Source: Isoetes taiwanensis (taxonomy: Eukaryota > Streptophyta > Lycopodiopsida > Isoetales > Isoetaceae). Taken from it: a stretch of DNA of 64,000 bases. Under the pieces are notes generated by a model, which worked only from the letters and a program-made list of their open reading frames with translations, was not told where the DNA came from and made no database searches. Below, one piece after another: positions 11,165-22,609 of the stretch. A program made the position numbers and the translations under genes. Location of the stretch: the NCBI GenBank assembly GCA_021234155.1, contig JAJEKV010000016.1, positions 2,110,001 through 2,174,000 of the forward strand. Reading direction: 5' to 3'. Positions within the stretch are counted from its first letter, which is position 1. Every line of letters starts with the position of its first letter.

Positions 11165-14100
11165 GTGATTTCGGTTTGCTTTCGAAATCCCCATGGCAGC
11201 CAAACACTAACTTCGTAACACGGTAGTTAGGAGGAGGCTAAGTCAATGTGTCGTTAGCTCTCTTTGTTGTTTGGCTTGGTGTTAGGTTAAGTTAAGAAAT
11301 TATAGCTTTGAAGTGGAGGGCCCAAGATTGGAGGCCTAACGGTGTCGATGGGTAGCTCAAATGATGAAGAGGATGGCTCCATTGGATCGGGCGTGCAGAA
11401 TTACCCTAGAACGGTCGACTCTAGGCGAAAAATGGTCAAGGGCGGGCCCAAAACAAACTTCGAGGCCGCTTGCATTTTGAAGCTTTGTAGTCAAGGTGGA
11501 ATGGCGCCGAAATGGCCCGGCGCCCGACCCGTCGGACCCAGTCAGCGAGACCCGCCCGAAGTCAACTTCGAGCCGCTTGCTTGGACGGCGCTTGGTCGAG
11601 GTGGAAGGCCGTATAACGCCCTCGGCGCCCACCGTATGTGGCGTATTTCCGCCAGTATAATTTTATAATAATAAAATTTCGGCGTTAATAAAGGAAAAAT
11701 TTGAAATTTTAAAAAGTTAAGGGGCGTTTAACAAACTAATTCTTGTCATTTGCTTGTGCTTGGCGCCTCCAACCACTGAGCAGCCCTCGCCATCGCCGGA
11801 CCGGACCGGACCCTCCTCGCCTTTGTGCCTTGCCTCTTAGCGCCCTTTTGCCATCTTCTTCGCCGCCTTGGCGCCTCACCCTTCCCTATGGCTATCACCA
11901 AGAGTGCTCGGATCCAACCACCTTGAGCATCGTGGAGATCACGCCATGATTGCTAAGCACATGGCCCTTTGACCCGACCCTGCGTCGACATCTTGTTGGA
12001 TGGGTGGTTAACAGGTTTGAGAACAATGATAGGATCCCTTATCCTATCTATCATTTCTCGAGCCGTTTCTCATCCCATTTGAACCTCCCGACTCCCATAT
12101 ACCATTGTGGAGCAACCAGACATGGTAATGATGCTCATCAAGTTTTATCCTCCCGGCGGGAAGGCCATGCGGAGGAGGAAGATGGCGGTAGGCCGACCGT
12201 ATCGGGGGTTTGGCCGCAGAGGATGACCACTTTAGGAGATTGAGCCAGCCGACACGGCTCCAGGGAGTGAGTACCGATTCTCGAGGACGGTTTTTGTTGT
12301 CATTGATGTGAGTTATCGAGGTTCCCCCTTACCATTGGCAATGAGGGTTCCAACGATTTTGAATGGGGAAATCCGACATTGCCCTAGACTATCCGTGACT
12401 ATCCAGATAGACACATGGGTTCTACGGGGTGACAGAATCTGGGCATTTCCATCGCCGAACTTAATCGCCGTGCCGCAGCCCAACTTTTACTCGTGATCAA
12501 GAAGATTCGAAGGCGAGGAGCTGAGAAGATTGACAAAGATGAGCGGGACCGCAAGACCAGCGGGCCGACGACCAAGAGGAGAAAGGGCGTCGGGAGTGGG
12601 GCGGACCCAAAACCGGCCTGCACCGGTGAAGCTTTACGGAGGAAGGGTGTAGCCCATAAGTCCCGTTGATCATTACAAAGGAAAAGCTAAGGACTGTCGG
12701 GGCTTTTGTAAGGAAGACCAGCCCGGACCGAGGCAAAGGCGGGTTGACAACGCCCGACCGATTCTTTGGGCGAAGACAGGCCCACACCGTCGGGGCCCAC
12801 CATACGACCCTCGGCGCGGCGGAAGCCTCATCGGGTTCCGAATGCCGTGGCATTGCGGGGAGATCCATAAATTTCAGAGATCCACGGACCTTTTGATCGA
12901 AGTCGCCTTTCCGAGGGTCGGCGGAGATCGCCTGACAATTTAAGACCGATCTCCGTTTCCGGACCTTTGCAATTTTGGCGCTCAAGAGGTTTGCTGAAGC
13001 CTACTTGGTAGCACTTTTGGTGACGCCAACCTTGCGCTATCCACGCAAAGAGGGTCACCATAATGCCTAAGGATTTAGCCCTCACTTGGTAGGATACGGG
13101 GAGCAACCTTAGCCTACTTGCGGGGATCCGCATTTGTACATATTCTTTTTGTGATAATTAATAAAAAGCTTTTATTTTGAATTAAAAGTTTAATGTTTTT
13201 TTCATATTAAATTTAAAATAAAATCTTGGCGTCGAAAACTTTATTAAGAGGGTTTAAAAGGGGCTGTAGGGTTAATTTAAAGCGCTTCTTTTCCTCTCTC
13301 CTCCCTTCTAAGCGCCATATTTTGCCGCCCCGACCTTGCCGCTGGTATCATGATGGAGAGACATGGGATCCCTGGGTTCCCTTCGATCTCTTTGCAACCT
13401 TTGCTATGCCGGCGCATAGATCTCCTTACCAACATGTGTGGCATCAGGACTACGCGGATTCCTTGATTTCTACATGGAGGAAATCCTTCCTCGTGTATTC
13501 CTCTTAGGGATCCTCCCATTTTGTATTTGGGGCGGGAGATCGTCTCCTACAGATGTTAGGTGGGGACACGATGCGTCACGGCGTCCTTAAGGGGAAACTC
13601 AGATGGGGGAAAACACCTACCGGTAGTCCAACATCGGGGGCAGCGGTATTTGGAAGCTACTTTCGCCACAGCTATCCTCATGGACCAATACGTTGAGGAT
13701 GAGACTTTGCCGGTGGAGAAGAGCAAGCTGCTAGGAATCCTCAGGAGGGATGATGAGCATATAGGGATGGGCGACGCCCGTTGGAAAAAGGCTGAGGAGT
13801 TACCACCGCGCGTGAACAAGCTATAGGCTTGTCGGGGTTAAACGGCCTCCGTTATTTATCACCAAAGAGGCGGGAGTACCTCCTCTTGGATGATATCATC
13901 ACGGACTTATCATATGGTGGCGGATTCCGGCTTAGCGCAAGGACCATGTACTTTCTACGAGCTTGCGGAGTATTGCATGGATGATTTTATCGACTTCACC
14001 TCTAGAGAGCTCCCTTGAGGTGTACCAGGTGCCAGTTCGACGGGAGACCCTCGAGCGGCGGAGACTTTATTACGCCGCCGGGACTTTGTGATGCGGGAAC

Positions 14101-15950
14101 CGCCTTCCACGGACGCACCGGAAGCCTTCCGCGGCTATGGGACCTCCGTCCCAAACATTAATATGGTTGAGGTTCCCTCCGGCTCGGATGATGAGGGCGA
14201 AGATTTGTATCATAACCCCGCACACAAGAAAGGAGGAGCAGGGAGCTTAAGGAGGAAGAAGTCCCCATGGACTTGGATAGGGAGGTGGCGACATCCGAGA
14301 CTCCGCAAAGGGAAGGTCTTTGGGTAACCACCTTACTCGTTTCTTTTGTCGGCCTTCAAATACGGCCAAGTCCTCTTCATAGCCGGGACTTAGGGCGGAG
14401 GCTGAAGCTTCATGGTGGGCCCTCAGGTGCACTCTCTACACTCATGACCCAAGAAGCTTCCCCATAAATCGTTCAATATGTACTCGTCTGACGGGATCTT
14501 GCCCTTACGACCTTGGGCGGGGATATTGCGCCTTGGATGGGCATGAAGCTCCTCCGCGGCAACCCCATTGGCGTTGCTTATCCACCGAGAGGTTGCATCT
14601 GTTGCGGCGGCCACCGTGGACCACAGGGTAGCTCTGCTGCGACACAGACCGCCTCCACCACCTCCTAGGGCTAAGGATAAAGAGGCGGGGCCTAGTTCGA
14701 ACTAAGGATGCTATTTAAATTTTGTTTATATATATATATATACACACATGTAGTTATGATTTTTGGGGTTGGCAATTGTTTAAACCATATTGAAAAAAAA
14801 TGTGTACCTTATCTACTTATCAAATACAAAGTTTTTTTTTTGATGAGCATAACTAAATTGTTTTTTTATGATATCCTCTTCCAAAGCACTAAAGTTTAGG
14901 GTATGGTGGAAATACAAAATGTTCTCTATTCACTCCAACTTTCTTGCAGAGGAAACCATTTGGGAATATGAGGAAAGAATCACCGACATGGTTAGGAGGG
15001 GCGATCCGACCCCCCCGGACGGAGGACTATGGCAGAGATATGGTGAATATCGAGTGGGAGGAAGGCTATGAAACAGAACCACGCCACCGGGGAACTCTAT
15101 GACCACGACAAAGGGCTAGAGATAGTTAACATCCTCGGGGATCGAGCTTCGAGGATCACGAAGATGACCATGTCGTACACAGGACTATTGGAATATGACC
15201 GAGCCACGAAGCCTTTGAGGACGCCAACGACCATCTTTGGCAACTCTTTTTTATGCGTCACGAAGGCTCTTTAACCTTCGATTATCAGCCCAACATGGGA
15301 GTACCAAGCAATCATTGTCAAGCACTGGCGCGCTATAAACTTCGTCCAGAAACATGCGGAGAGTACGCCGCTCTGTGATCTGTGCCTTTTCGCCAACCCC
15401 TAGGCTTGGTCTCTTCCGTTGTGTTTTTCGTTGTTGTGGATTGTGCGGTAGAACTTTAAAGTTCCCATTGTATCATACCTACTTCGTCTCTCAACTCATA
15501 TCTTGATAAGCTTGTTTTGTACTCAACCTAAATGAAAATGAAAATATTATTTTACGTTTTGTATATTCTTTTGTCTCAAATATTTTAAAAGGATTGGGCA
15601 TTAATGTTAATGCGCTTATACATTCATGGATGCTCCCTATAGGCGATTAATGCGTGGCTTGGCAAACACCCTCCAACGCCCGGTAAAAAATCACCCTGAA
15701 CAAGAATTGATGTTAATGAAAAGGCAACTTCGGCTAATTACTGGGGCCTATGTTTTACATACCAATCCACGCCACATACTCGGGAGGATGGACCCAAGTG
15801 CCTCTCGACCCACCGAGTCCACTGCAAGCTGCCCATCTCCCCCCGAGCTAGCCACACTGCACGTACCACGGAGGACTCATGCTAGCGTCACCGGAGTTCC
15901 TCTAAGGATAGCCAGCTTCCTCACATTCGCCACCTCGGGTTCTTGGGGTC
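11165..15950 (+). other. Long GC-rich leader between primer-binding site and gag, coding-like but unassigned
   Basis: About 4.8 kb, unusually long for a gypsy leader. Several stretches read like protein with frameshifts: around 12440-12660 (basic, IKKIRRRGAEKIDKDERD), around 13560-13826 (VEDETLPVEKSKLLGILRRD) and around 14088-14330 (acidic, VEVPSGSDDEGEDLYHNPAH). AT-rich islands interrupt them at 11640-11720, 13135-13230 and 14705-14947; the last ends in a good acceptor (TTTCTTGCAG) before more coding-like sequence starting EETIWEYEERITDMVRR. It may be an additional ORF, a captured gene with introns, or a nested element. I recognise no domain. Confidence 0.4.
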
Positions 15951-15954
15951 CCCG

Positions 15955-16932
15955 CTATCGGCAGTGACCATTCAAAGCGTAAGGATAAGAGATGCAGGAA
16001 AAGCGATGTCTGACCATCACTAGCATATGGAAGAACCGAGGAATTAGTTTTCGGTTGGGAAATCCCAGGAGGCTTGAAGCGAATCTTGGTTGGATGAGAT
16101 GAAGGAATTTGGGAAGTCCTATGGAATGGCGGAGAAGGTCTGAGGAAGGTCGCCACCACCAACCTTCACTGGAGCTGCCTGTATTTGGTGGAAGGGTTAC
16201 GCTAGAGCTAAGCACCGGACGAGGCGGATGCAAGTTCAAGTTCGCTAAAAGGCTTTTAAATGCATTATGTGCCCCCGTCGCACAAATGCCAAATGATTCG
16301 AGACCTTTTATAGGTTGGAGCGAGAAGGGCATGTCGTGCGGGCCTACAATCGATGAATTCATGCGTTTGAGGTTGTATGTCTGCAGGGAATGAATGAGAA
16401 AAGGGCAGTTGAGGGCTACATTGAAGGATTGGCCCCATCCATTAAACGTATGGTCAAGGCCATTGACCCAAAGTCAGTAGCAGAGGCGGAAGCTAAGGCA
16501 TTAAGCCTTGAGGAGGACACGCCAAGGAGCCAGTATCCGCGACCTGCTCCTTACTGTGACCACGGCCGTCCCACCTTACAAACCCCGATTCGCCAAGTCC
16601 GGGGCCCTCTCGGCACAATTCTTACAACCGCCCGAGAGAAGAAAGTCGCCTTTAGCTTGCCGGAGAAAAGCAGAACAATCTTTGGTAAGGAAGTTCGGGG
16701 CCTCTTTGAGTCCATTCCTAAAGAGGCCGAGAGAACAGACTCCTTGAGGATAAGGCATGTTACCCGGTGCATGAGGCACGGACATTTCATGCGAGAATTG
16801 CCGATGCGTTCATGCGGGCACTCAAGCGGCCATGGCCGACACGGATTGGGAAGATCACGGAGTCCAATCTTGCTGCGGAGGACGAGGCTCCCGAGTACAT
16901 TCGCGGTCGTCTCATATTCTTCTTTGCTATAG
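15955..16932 (+). pseudogene. gag (capsid region) of the chromovirus
   Basis: Encodes the structural Gag protein that would form the particle. The second half is open (16390-16932) and starts MNEKRAVEGYIEGLAPSIKR, with KAIDPKSVAEAEAKALSLEE, the typical end of a plant gypsy capsid domain (retrotrans_gag). Just upstream in another frame (16327-16389) lies the preceding capsid piece with EFMRLRLYV, so a frameshift separates the two. No clear CCHC knuckle could be read; the region after 16740 is scrambled by frame changes. Confidence 0.7.
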
Positions 16933-17320
16933 AAGCTTGAGGCAATCTTTGAAAGTCAGCCTTACATTATTTCTACAATAGGCCAAATAGGCGATAAGCC
17001 CTTCATAATTTTGATGGACACGGGTGATACGCATAATTTTGCTTCTCCTAGAATGGCCAGTGCGCGGTGGAGACTTTGAAATCCCGACCTAAGCTTGAGT
17101 CACATTGGCGGTGGTAAGATGGAACATACTCATGGTGCCAGTATTAACCTTAAGATCACGGTTGGGTTGGTGCACCGGTTGCCTTGGGTGCGAGTTAATG
17201 GACATTGGAAAATATGATTTAATTGTGGGAATGGAATTTTTAGCAGCATGCGCCAAGGCCAACATAGAGCGTGAAAGGCGGGGAGGTCACCTTCAAGCGC
17301 AGCTAATGGAGCACGTGTGA
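16933..17320 (+). pseudogene. Retropepsin (protease) region of pol
   Basis: GDKPFIILMDTGDTHNFAS contains the aspartic protease active-site triad as DTG at about 17016-17024; the usual following Ser is Asp here. Further on, DIGKYDLIVGMEFLA matches the flap/C-terminal part (YDLILGMDWL in relatives). The two halves are in different frames. Confidence 0.75.
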
Positions 17321-17479
17321 CAATAAAAAAGGTGACCCATTCAACTCCGCTATGCAGTCAATGTCCTTAAAAGCGATTCTGAAAAGCTATATGCGAGGGT
17401 GAACTCCTTTGCGTCATTAAATTGCTTCCATTGAGTGGACTCTAAAAGAAGCAAAAAATCGATGCATTACCATCACACA

Positions 17480-18840
17480 TTGCTAACCTTCTTCGAGAAT
17501 TTAGTGATCTCTTTCCAGATGAGATCCATAAGCTTCCTCCTTTTAGAGGGGTAGAATGTGAGATAACTCTTGAACCAGGTACGAAGCCTACCAGCAAGGC
17601 CCCGTACCGAATGAGTCCTCGGTTGGCGAGCTTAAGAAACAACTACAAGAGTTACTCAACACTGGGGTTTATTGGCCTAGTGTTTCACCATTTGGTGCTC
17701 CTATTCTTTTGTCAAGAAGAAAGATGGCTCCTTAAGGATGTGTATTGATTATAGGCAACTCAATAAGCATACCATCAAGAATCGCTATGCTTTACCTAGA
17801 GCAGATGATCTTATGGACCAGCTACAAGGGGCAAAATATTTCTCGAAGATTGATTTGCGCTCGGGTACCATCAGATAAGGATAAAGGAGGACATTCATAA
17901 GTCCGGCTTTTCGCACCGGATATGGGCATTATGAGTTCACGTCATGCCTTTTGGATTGACCAATGCCCACATAGCGTTTATCGCGGTTGATGAATGACAT
18001 CTTAGCCAATACTTGGATGACTTTGTTGTCATTTTCTTTGATGACATTCTCATCTATAGTAAAACCTTGCAGCAGCATGGCGGCATCTTCGATTAGCTTT
18101 GCGAAGCTAAAGGCGTCATCGGCTCTTAAGCCAAGCTCTCTAAATGCAAGTTTGCCACTCCAAGGGTAGACTACTTGGGGCATATTATCTCAGTGAAGGA
18201 ATTACTACAGACCCGACCAAGATAGAAGGCCGTAAAGGATTGGCCCATTCAACGAATGTTTGAGGTCGGGAGTTTCTTGGGACTCGAGGATATTATCGGA
18301 AATTTGTTAAGGATTTGCGGCAATTGCCGCACCTCTTACTAACCTCACAAAGCATGAGAAAGTAAAGGATTGGATGGAACATTGGAAAAGCGAAAGTCCA
18401 AGTCGGTTTTGAAGCTCAGGATGCCTTAACATCTGCTTTTGGTCCTTACATTACACGATCACGAAAAGGATAAATCGGTACCGATGCTAGTAAGATAGCT
18501 CTGGGGTGGAGTGTTAATGCAGGGAGGGAGAGTTGTTGCCCTACGATTCAAAGAAGATGAATGATCTTGCGGCAGCGTGATATCCTACCCATGACCGGGA
18601 GTTCTTTGGCGGTTATGCGTGCGCTCCGTTATTTGGAACACTATCTTCTTGGTAGAAGATTTCAATTTGGACCACGGATCATCGAGCCTCTCCGCTATCT
18701 ATCCACCCGATAAATCTGAATCTCCGTCAGCGAAGATGGATGGAATTCCTTGAGGAATATGACTTTGAGATTCTATATAAACAGGGAAGCACAATGTGGT
18801 TGCGGATCTTGACTGTCACGTCATCCCTTAGTAACCGGAC
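17480..18840 (+). pseudogene. Reverse transcriptase and RNase H region of pol
   Basis: Copies the element RNA into DNA. Visible motifs in order: [64 protein letters not shown] then HQIRIKE, HYEFT, and the catalytic box YLDDFVVIFFDDILIYSK near 18010-18060. RNase H follows, with YPTHDRELLAVMRALRY at about 18585-18640. At least six one-base frameshifts break the frame, including one inside the conserved SGYHQIRI motif, where a base is missing. Confidence 0.88.
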
Positions 18841-18949
18841 CCATTGTAGCGCCATTTCCACACTCACCCGGTGAGTTCGGGAAGCGGATAGAACAGGGCC
18901 TAAACCACGGATCGGGATTACGTAACATTTGGGAAAGTTTGGGTAAGGA

Positions 18950-19720
18950 AGGCCGTACGATATAAAGAGCGTGAAGCATTCCGTTCATATAAAGCTTGAG
19001 GGCAATTTATTATATCACAAAGATAAGTTGTGTGTCCCGGAGACTTCGGGTGCGCGGCGATTCTCCATGACACACACAACAGCCTATAGCGGGCCATGCG
19101 GGTTTTATGAAAACTTACTTTAAGATCCGCTCCGACCTTCGGCCGATGAAAAAAGGATATTGCTAGGTACATCAAAGCGATTGTCGGTTTTTGTCGGCAA
19201 ACCAAAGGTGAGCAATTAGAATTCGAGTTGCAACCTTTGGATGTGCCCAAGCGCAAAGTGGAAGTCATAACCATGGATTTCATTGTAGGGCTTCCACGCA
19301 CTCTCCGTGGATATAGCGCGTTAATGGTCGTGGTCGACAAATTATCAAAAATGGCTCATTTCTGCCATGTCGCACCACGGATACCGCCTTCGACACCGCC
19401 TTGCTCTTTGCAAAAGAAATTTTCAGGTTGCACCGGGATGCCAAAGTAATTGTATCAGATAGAGATCCTAAATTTGATTGCATTGCGGAAGGATTTCTTC
19501 GCCACCATCGGACCAAGCTTGCCATGAGTACGACTTACCATCCTCGCACGGATGGTCAAGCGAGCGTGTCAATCATTATTATCGAAGACATGCTAAGAAG
19601 CTATGTATGGAGTAAAATCACAATGATAGGGATTATATTTACCACGGTAGAATTAAGCCTATAATAAATACAAAGCAGGAGTCTTCAAGGATGTCTCCCT
19701 TCATGATAAATTATGGCTAT
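18950..19720 (+). pseudogene. Integrase region of pol
   Basis: An HHCC-type zinc region is recognisable around 19020-19210 (CRQTKGEQ at its end). The core has MDFIVGLPRT (first Asp), LMVVVDKLSKMAHF, VIVSDRDPKF (second Asp) and YHPRTDGQ. The third acid is found one frame over as SERVNH at about 19560-19578, so a single-base frameshift lies between DGQ and SER. The RNase H-like core would otherwise be complete. Confidence 0.85.
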
Positions 19721-20059
19721 CAATGTCTTACTCCCGACACGTGGCATAACCCCTGTTTCTAAAGTGGAGGTTTCTCAACAACTCCTTTTTGGAAATGCCG
19801 GGCCCCGGTAGAGGAAGTTCGAGAATACTTATTGGTGACGCGATCGTGAAAAAGTCTAGCGGATAATAATCGAACCCCACGGATCTTCCGAGGTGGGCGA
19901 ATCGGTTTGGCTTAAGATCAAAGTAAAACAAGCCAAGCTTAAAATTGGGAAGCAGTAAGAAGTTGGCACCCGGATGGACGGGCCATTCGGGATACTTCGA
20001 AAGCGTGGGAGAACAGGCATATCGTTTGGACACGCCACCACGTTTGAAGATCCACAAGG

Positions 20060-20400
20060 TCTTTTCACGTGAGCCTTGAAGCAACACACCTGATCGGAGG
20101 AGGTTTTGGATACCCCAACTCTCTTAGAAATGGTGAAGAGCAATCGGAAATAGTGCAGGAAGCTCTTCTTGATCGAGCTTACAAAGCGGACCGGGGAGGA
20201 CTCAAATGTTGCAATACTTGGTCAAGTGGAAGCACTTACCGATTGAGGATGCTACGGGTGATGAAGATAGACCTTGAGAAGCACTATCCAGATTTCATGC
20301 GGGGAATCTCAAGGCCGCACCATCAACGATGCTATCAACCCGGCGGTAAGCTTGAAGGCGATTTTGCGAGAATCATGTTCTAGAGGGGTAGATGCATCGT
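20060..20400 (+). pseudogene. C-terminal chromodomain of the chromovirus polyprotein
   Basis: MLQYLVKWKHLPIEDATGDED at about 20196-20260 is the chromodomain core (YLVKW then LPxEDATWE in relatives). It is preceded by KIHKVF-type sequence, the usual integrase tail before a chromodomain. Chromodomains steer integration to marked chromatin, which is known for the group and not shown here. Confidence 0.8.
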
Positions 20401-21003
20401 ACCTTATAACAATAACCGATGATGAGATCACCTTCGTGTTCTCTAGGACGTGGTGTATTGTTGATGTTGACATGACCGCGCATTGCTTGGAAAGCATATA
20501 GTAAATAGACAGCGTTCATTCCGGCAATACGGGGAACTGAACCATTCCTTATGCCACAATGAATTGCAAGCCCTAGACATGATAGACTCCCTTTTAGATA
20601 TTTTTTTTTTTTTTTCTTTATAGGAATTTGCCCCTTTAACACACCTTCATCATATTATTAATCTATGGGTATATGGATATGTGCGGGCCGATTGAGCAGT
20701 CGTTGTTTTGCCTTGTATAGAGGGTTCTTGATGACCCAACTTTCCGTAGTCCTTTTGTCTACATGTGTGATTTATGTTGTCTAAATGTTTTGAATGGTTG
20801 TGGTCCTAAACTCTCTTCTTTGATAACTTGTGTAAGGCACCTTCGTTGCTTGTACTTTGCTATTGTAACTTCAATATATATAAGCTTTGTCGGAAATACT
20901 ATAATTTTCAAGCGTAGTAATGTTATACTCTTAACTCCATTTTCTAAATAAATAAACATTAGTTTGGTTGACCCCAATCTTTGAGGGACAGCATTATTTT
21001 TTT
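20401..21003. other. 3' untranslated region of the chromovirus
   Basis: AT-rich, with a run of about 14 T at 20602-20615. It lies between the polyprotein end and the polypurine tract. No gene. Confidence 0.5.
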
Positions 21004-21015
21004 AAGGAGGGAGAA
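21004..21015 (+). other. Polypurine tract
   Basis: AAGGAGGGAGAA directly abuts the 3' LTR start TGTGG at 21016; this primes plus-strand synthesis in LTR retrotransposons. Confidence 0.85.
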
Positions 21016-22609
21016 TGTGGCGTTCCGCGTATTTTTACGGTCTCACGTCCGTATTCATACGAGGCGCGTACAAATACAAGCACGTCACCCCCTAAAGTGC
21101 GCTACCATGGGAGTATGGGAATGTGATTGCAACCTAAGGGGTTACCTTACAATGGATTAAATTAGCTATGCTAATTTAACACATTAATAATAATAACCTA
21201 GAACTTAGGAAGTGGGGCTAATTACCATTTGGGGGCGCCACTGCTCCCAATCGATTGGGGTGCATGGGGGTTGCCAAGTTTGGATGCCAACTTGACCCCT
21301 ATCCACAGGGATTGACTCCTCTGTCGACCAAGGAAGGCCGGGGGTGGCGCCATCATCCACTGCGAGAGAATCACCATACTAAGTAGGTCCACATGCGGCC
21401 GGCATGGTGAATTCGAACTCACGGAGATGGGCGCCCATGGAAATGAGTCGGCCGAGAATTGGTGGGTGGCTATGTGAATTCTAGATAGCAGCTTGGTTGT
21501 GTCCGTTTCTCTGTTCTCTTTGGGATTCAATCTAACCCTTGGTTGTACAAACAAATTCTCTTTATATTCAATTCGGTTTCTATTGCGAGAGGATGAATTG
21601 TTAGCTCTTTGTTAAATCGACTCTGAAAGCGGGGGATTACGGGGTAGAGACCTCTGAGGCCGTGTCTTTGTAGTATGCTCCTAGATAGCGCCCAATAGAG
21701 TCCCATTAGATGCGGCTTTGTGCACAAGAACCCACCGGGTCCTAGATGCTATGGTGCGGCTTAGCACCGGACAAAGGAACACAGTGGTGACATGAGGGGT
21801 GGGGTCTTGCATGAGCATACATGGCTCTGAGACTCCCTACAGGTGGGCTAGGCGATGGCGGTCCACGTAGAGGGCGGGTATGGGTCACGACACTCCCCGG
21901 GTGGGTAGGTGTGATCCGTATGGAGCACCTTGCACTTTGAGTAGATTTAGGGCGAGTAAGTCTCCGCATGCGGATACGGTCGGTGATGCGACGCCGCGTA
22001 TTCTAGCTCGCAGGTGGAACCACCGTGATTACGGAAGGGGCGCTTCCCGACACGCCTCATCGGACAAAGCGTCATGAACACGGAGTAGGCTCAAAGGGTG
22101 ATTCCTCGAACCTGCGTCTCAGGAAGGCTATAGCAAAAGCCATAGCATGAATTGACCCATCTCGCAAAGTGTGCAGGGGGGCGGATGGAGTGGACAACCC
22201 TAGCTGATGTTCTATTGCCAACCAGCGCCATGCCAAGATTGGTCTGCTGATCTCTTGAGGCCCTAGCCGTCCGGTCGATCCTCACCGGAGTGCGAGCGAG
22301 GGGTAGAACACGGGTTACGGGTGTTTTCCTAGGATTAGATGCATATTCTATGCCGTTGGTATATTAGATGGATCACCCTTCGTGGTGGTTATTTATGTAT
22401 ATTCATCTTTGCGTGCTAACCCTTGTATTCATGCTTCGCGACGTAGGAGTCCCATTGGCGTGGGCGAATGACCAGCCGTGTCCTTCTTAGGGCCTCATTT
22501 CATAGGTGGCCCGAAAGCAGACGGAGGGCCGCTCATATGGTGAGATGATCGCCATGGGAGGGAAAGTCCCGTATGTATCGTCAGGGTCGTATATATTCAG
22601 GGGGCGTCA
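21016..22609 (+). repeat. 3' LTR of the chromovirus
   Basis: Starts TGTGGCGTTCCGCG and ends GGGGGCGTCA. It matches the 5' LTR along its whole length, with frequent 1-10 base indels. Confidence 0.9.

Larger units (their letters stand above)
9552..22609 (+). mobile_element. Ty3/gypsy chromovirus, complete with two LTRs
   Basis: 13,058 bp. LTRs of about 1.6 kb start TGTGACGTTCC or TGTGGCGTTCC, and the right one ends in CA. A tRNA-iMet type primer-binding site follows the left LTR and a purine tract precedes the right LTR. Domain order is gag, protease, reverse transcriptase, RNase H, integrase, chromodomain, which defines a chromovirus of the Ty3/gypsy group. Flanks are TTTTT on the left (9547-9551) and TTTTC on the right (22610-22614), an imperfect 5-bp target duplication. 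It interrupts the third exon of transposon gene B, so it is younger than that element. All coding parts contain frameshifts. Confidence 0.9.

Noticed and set aside
12497-12985. 162-codon minus-strand frame within the chromovirus
   Set aside because: GC-rich antisense of the leader; the plus strand has more protein-like segments.
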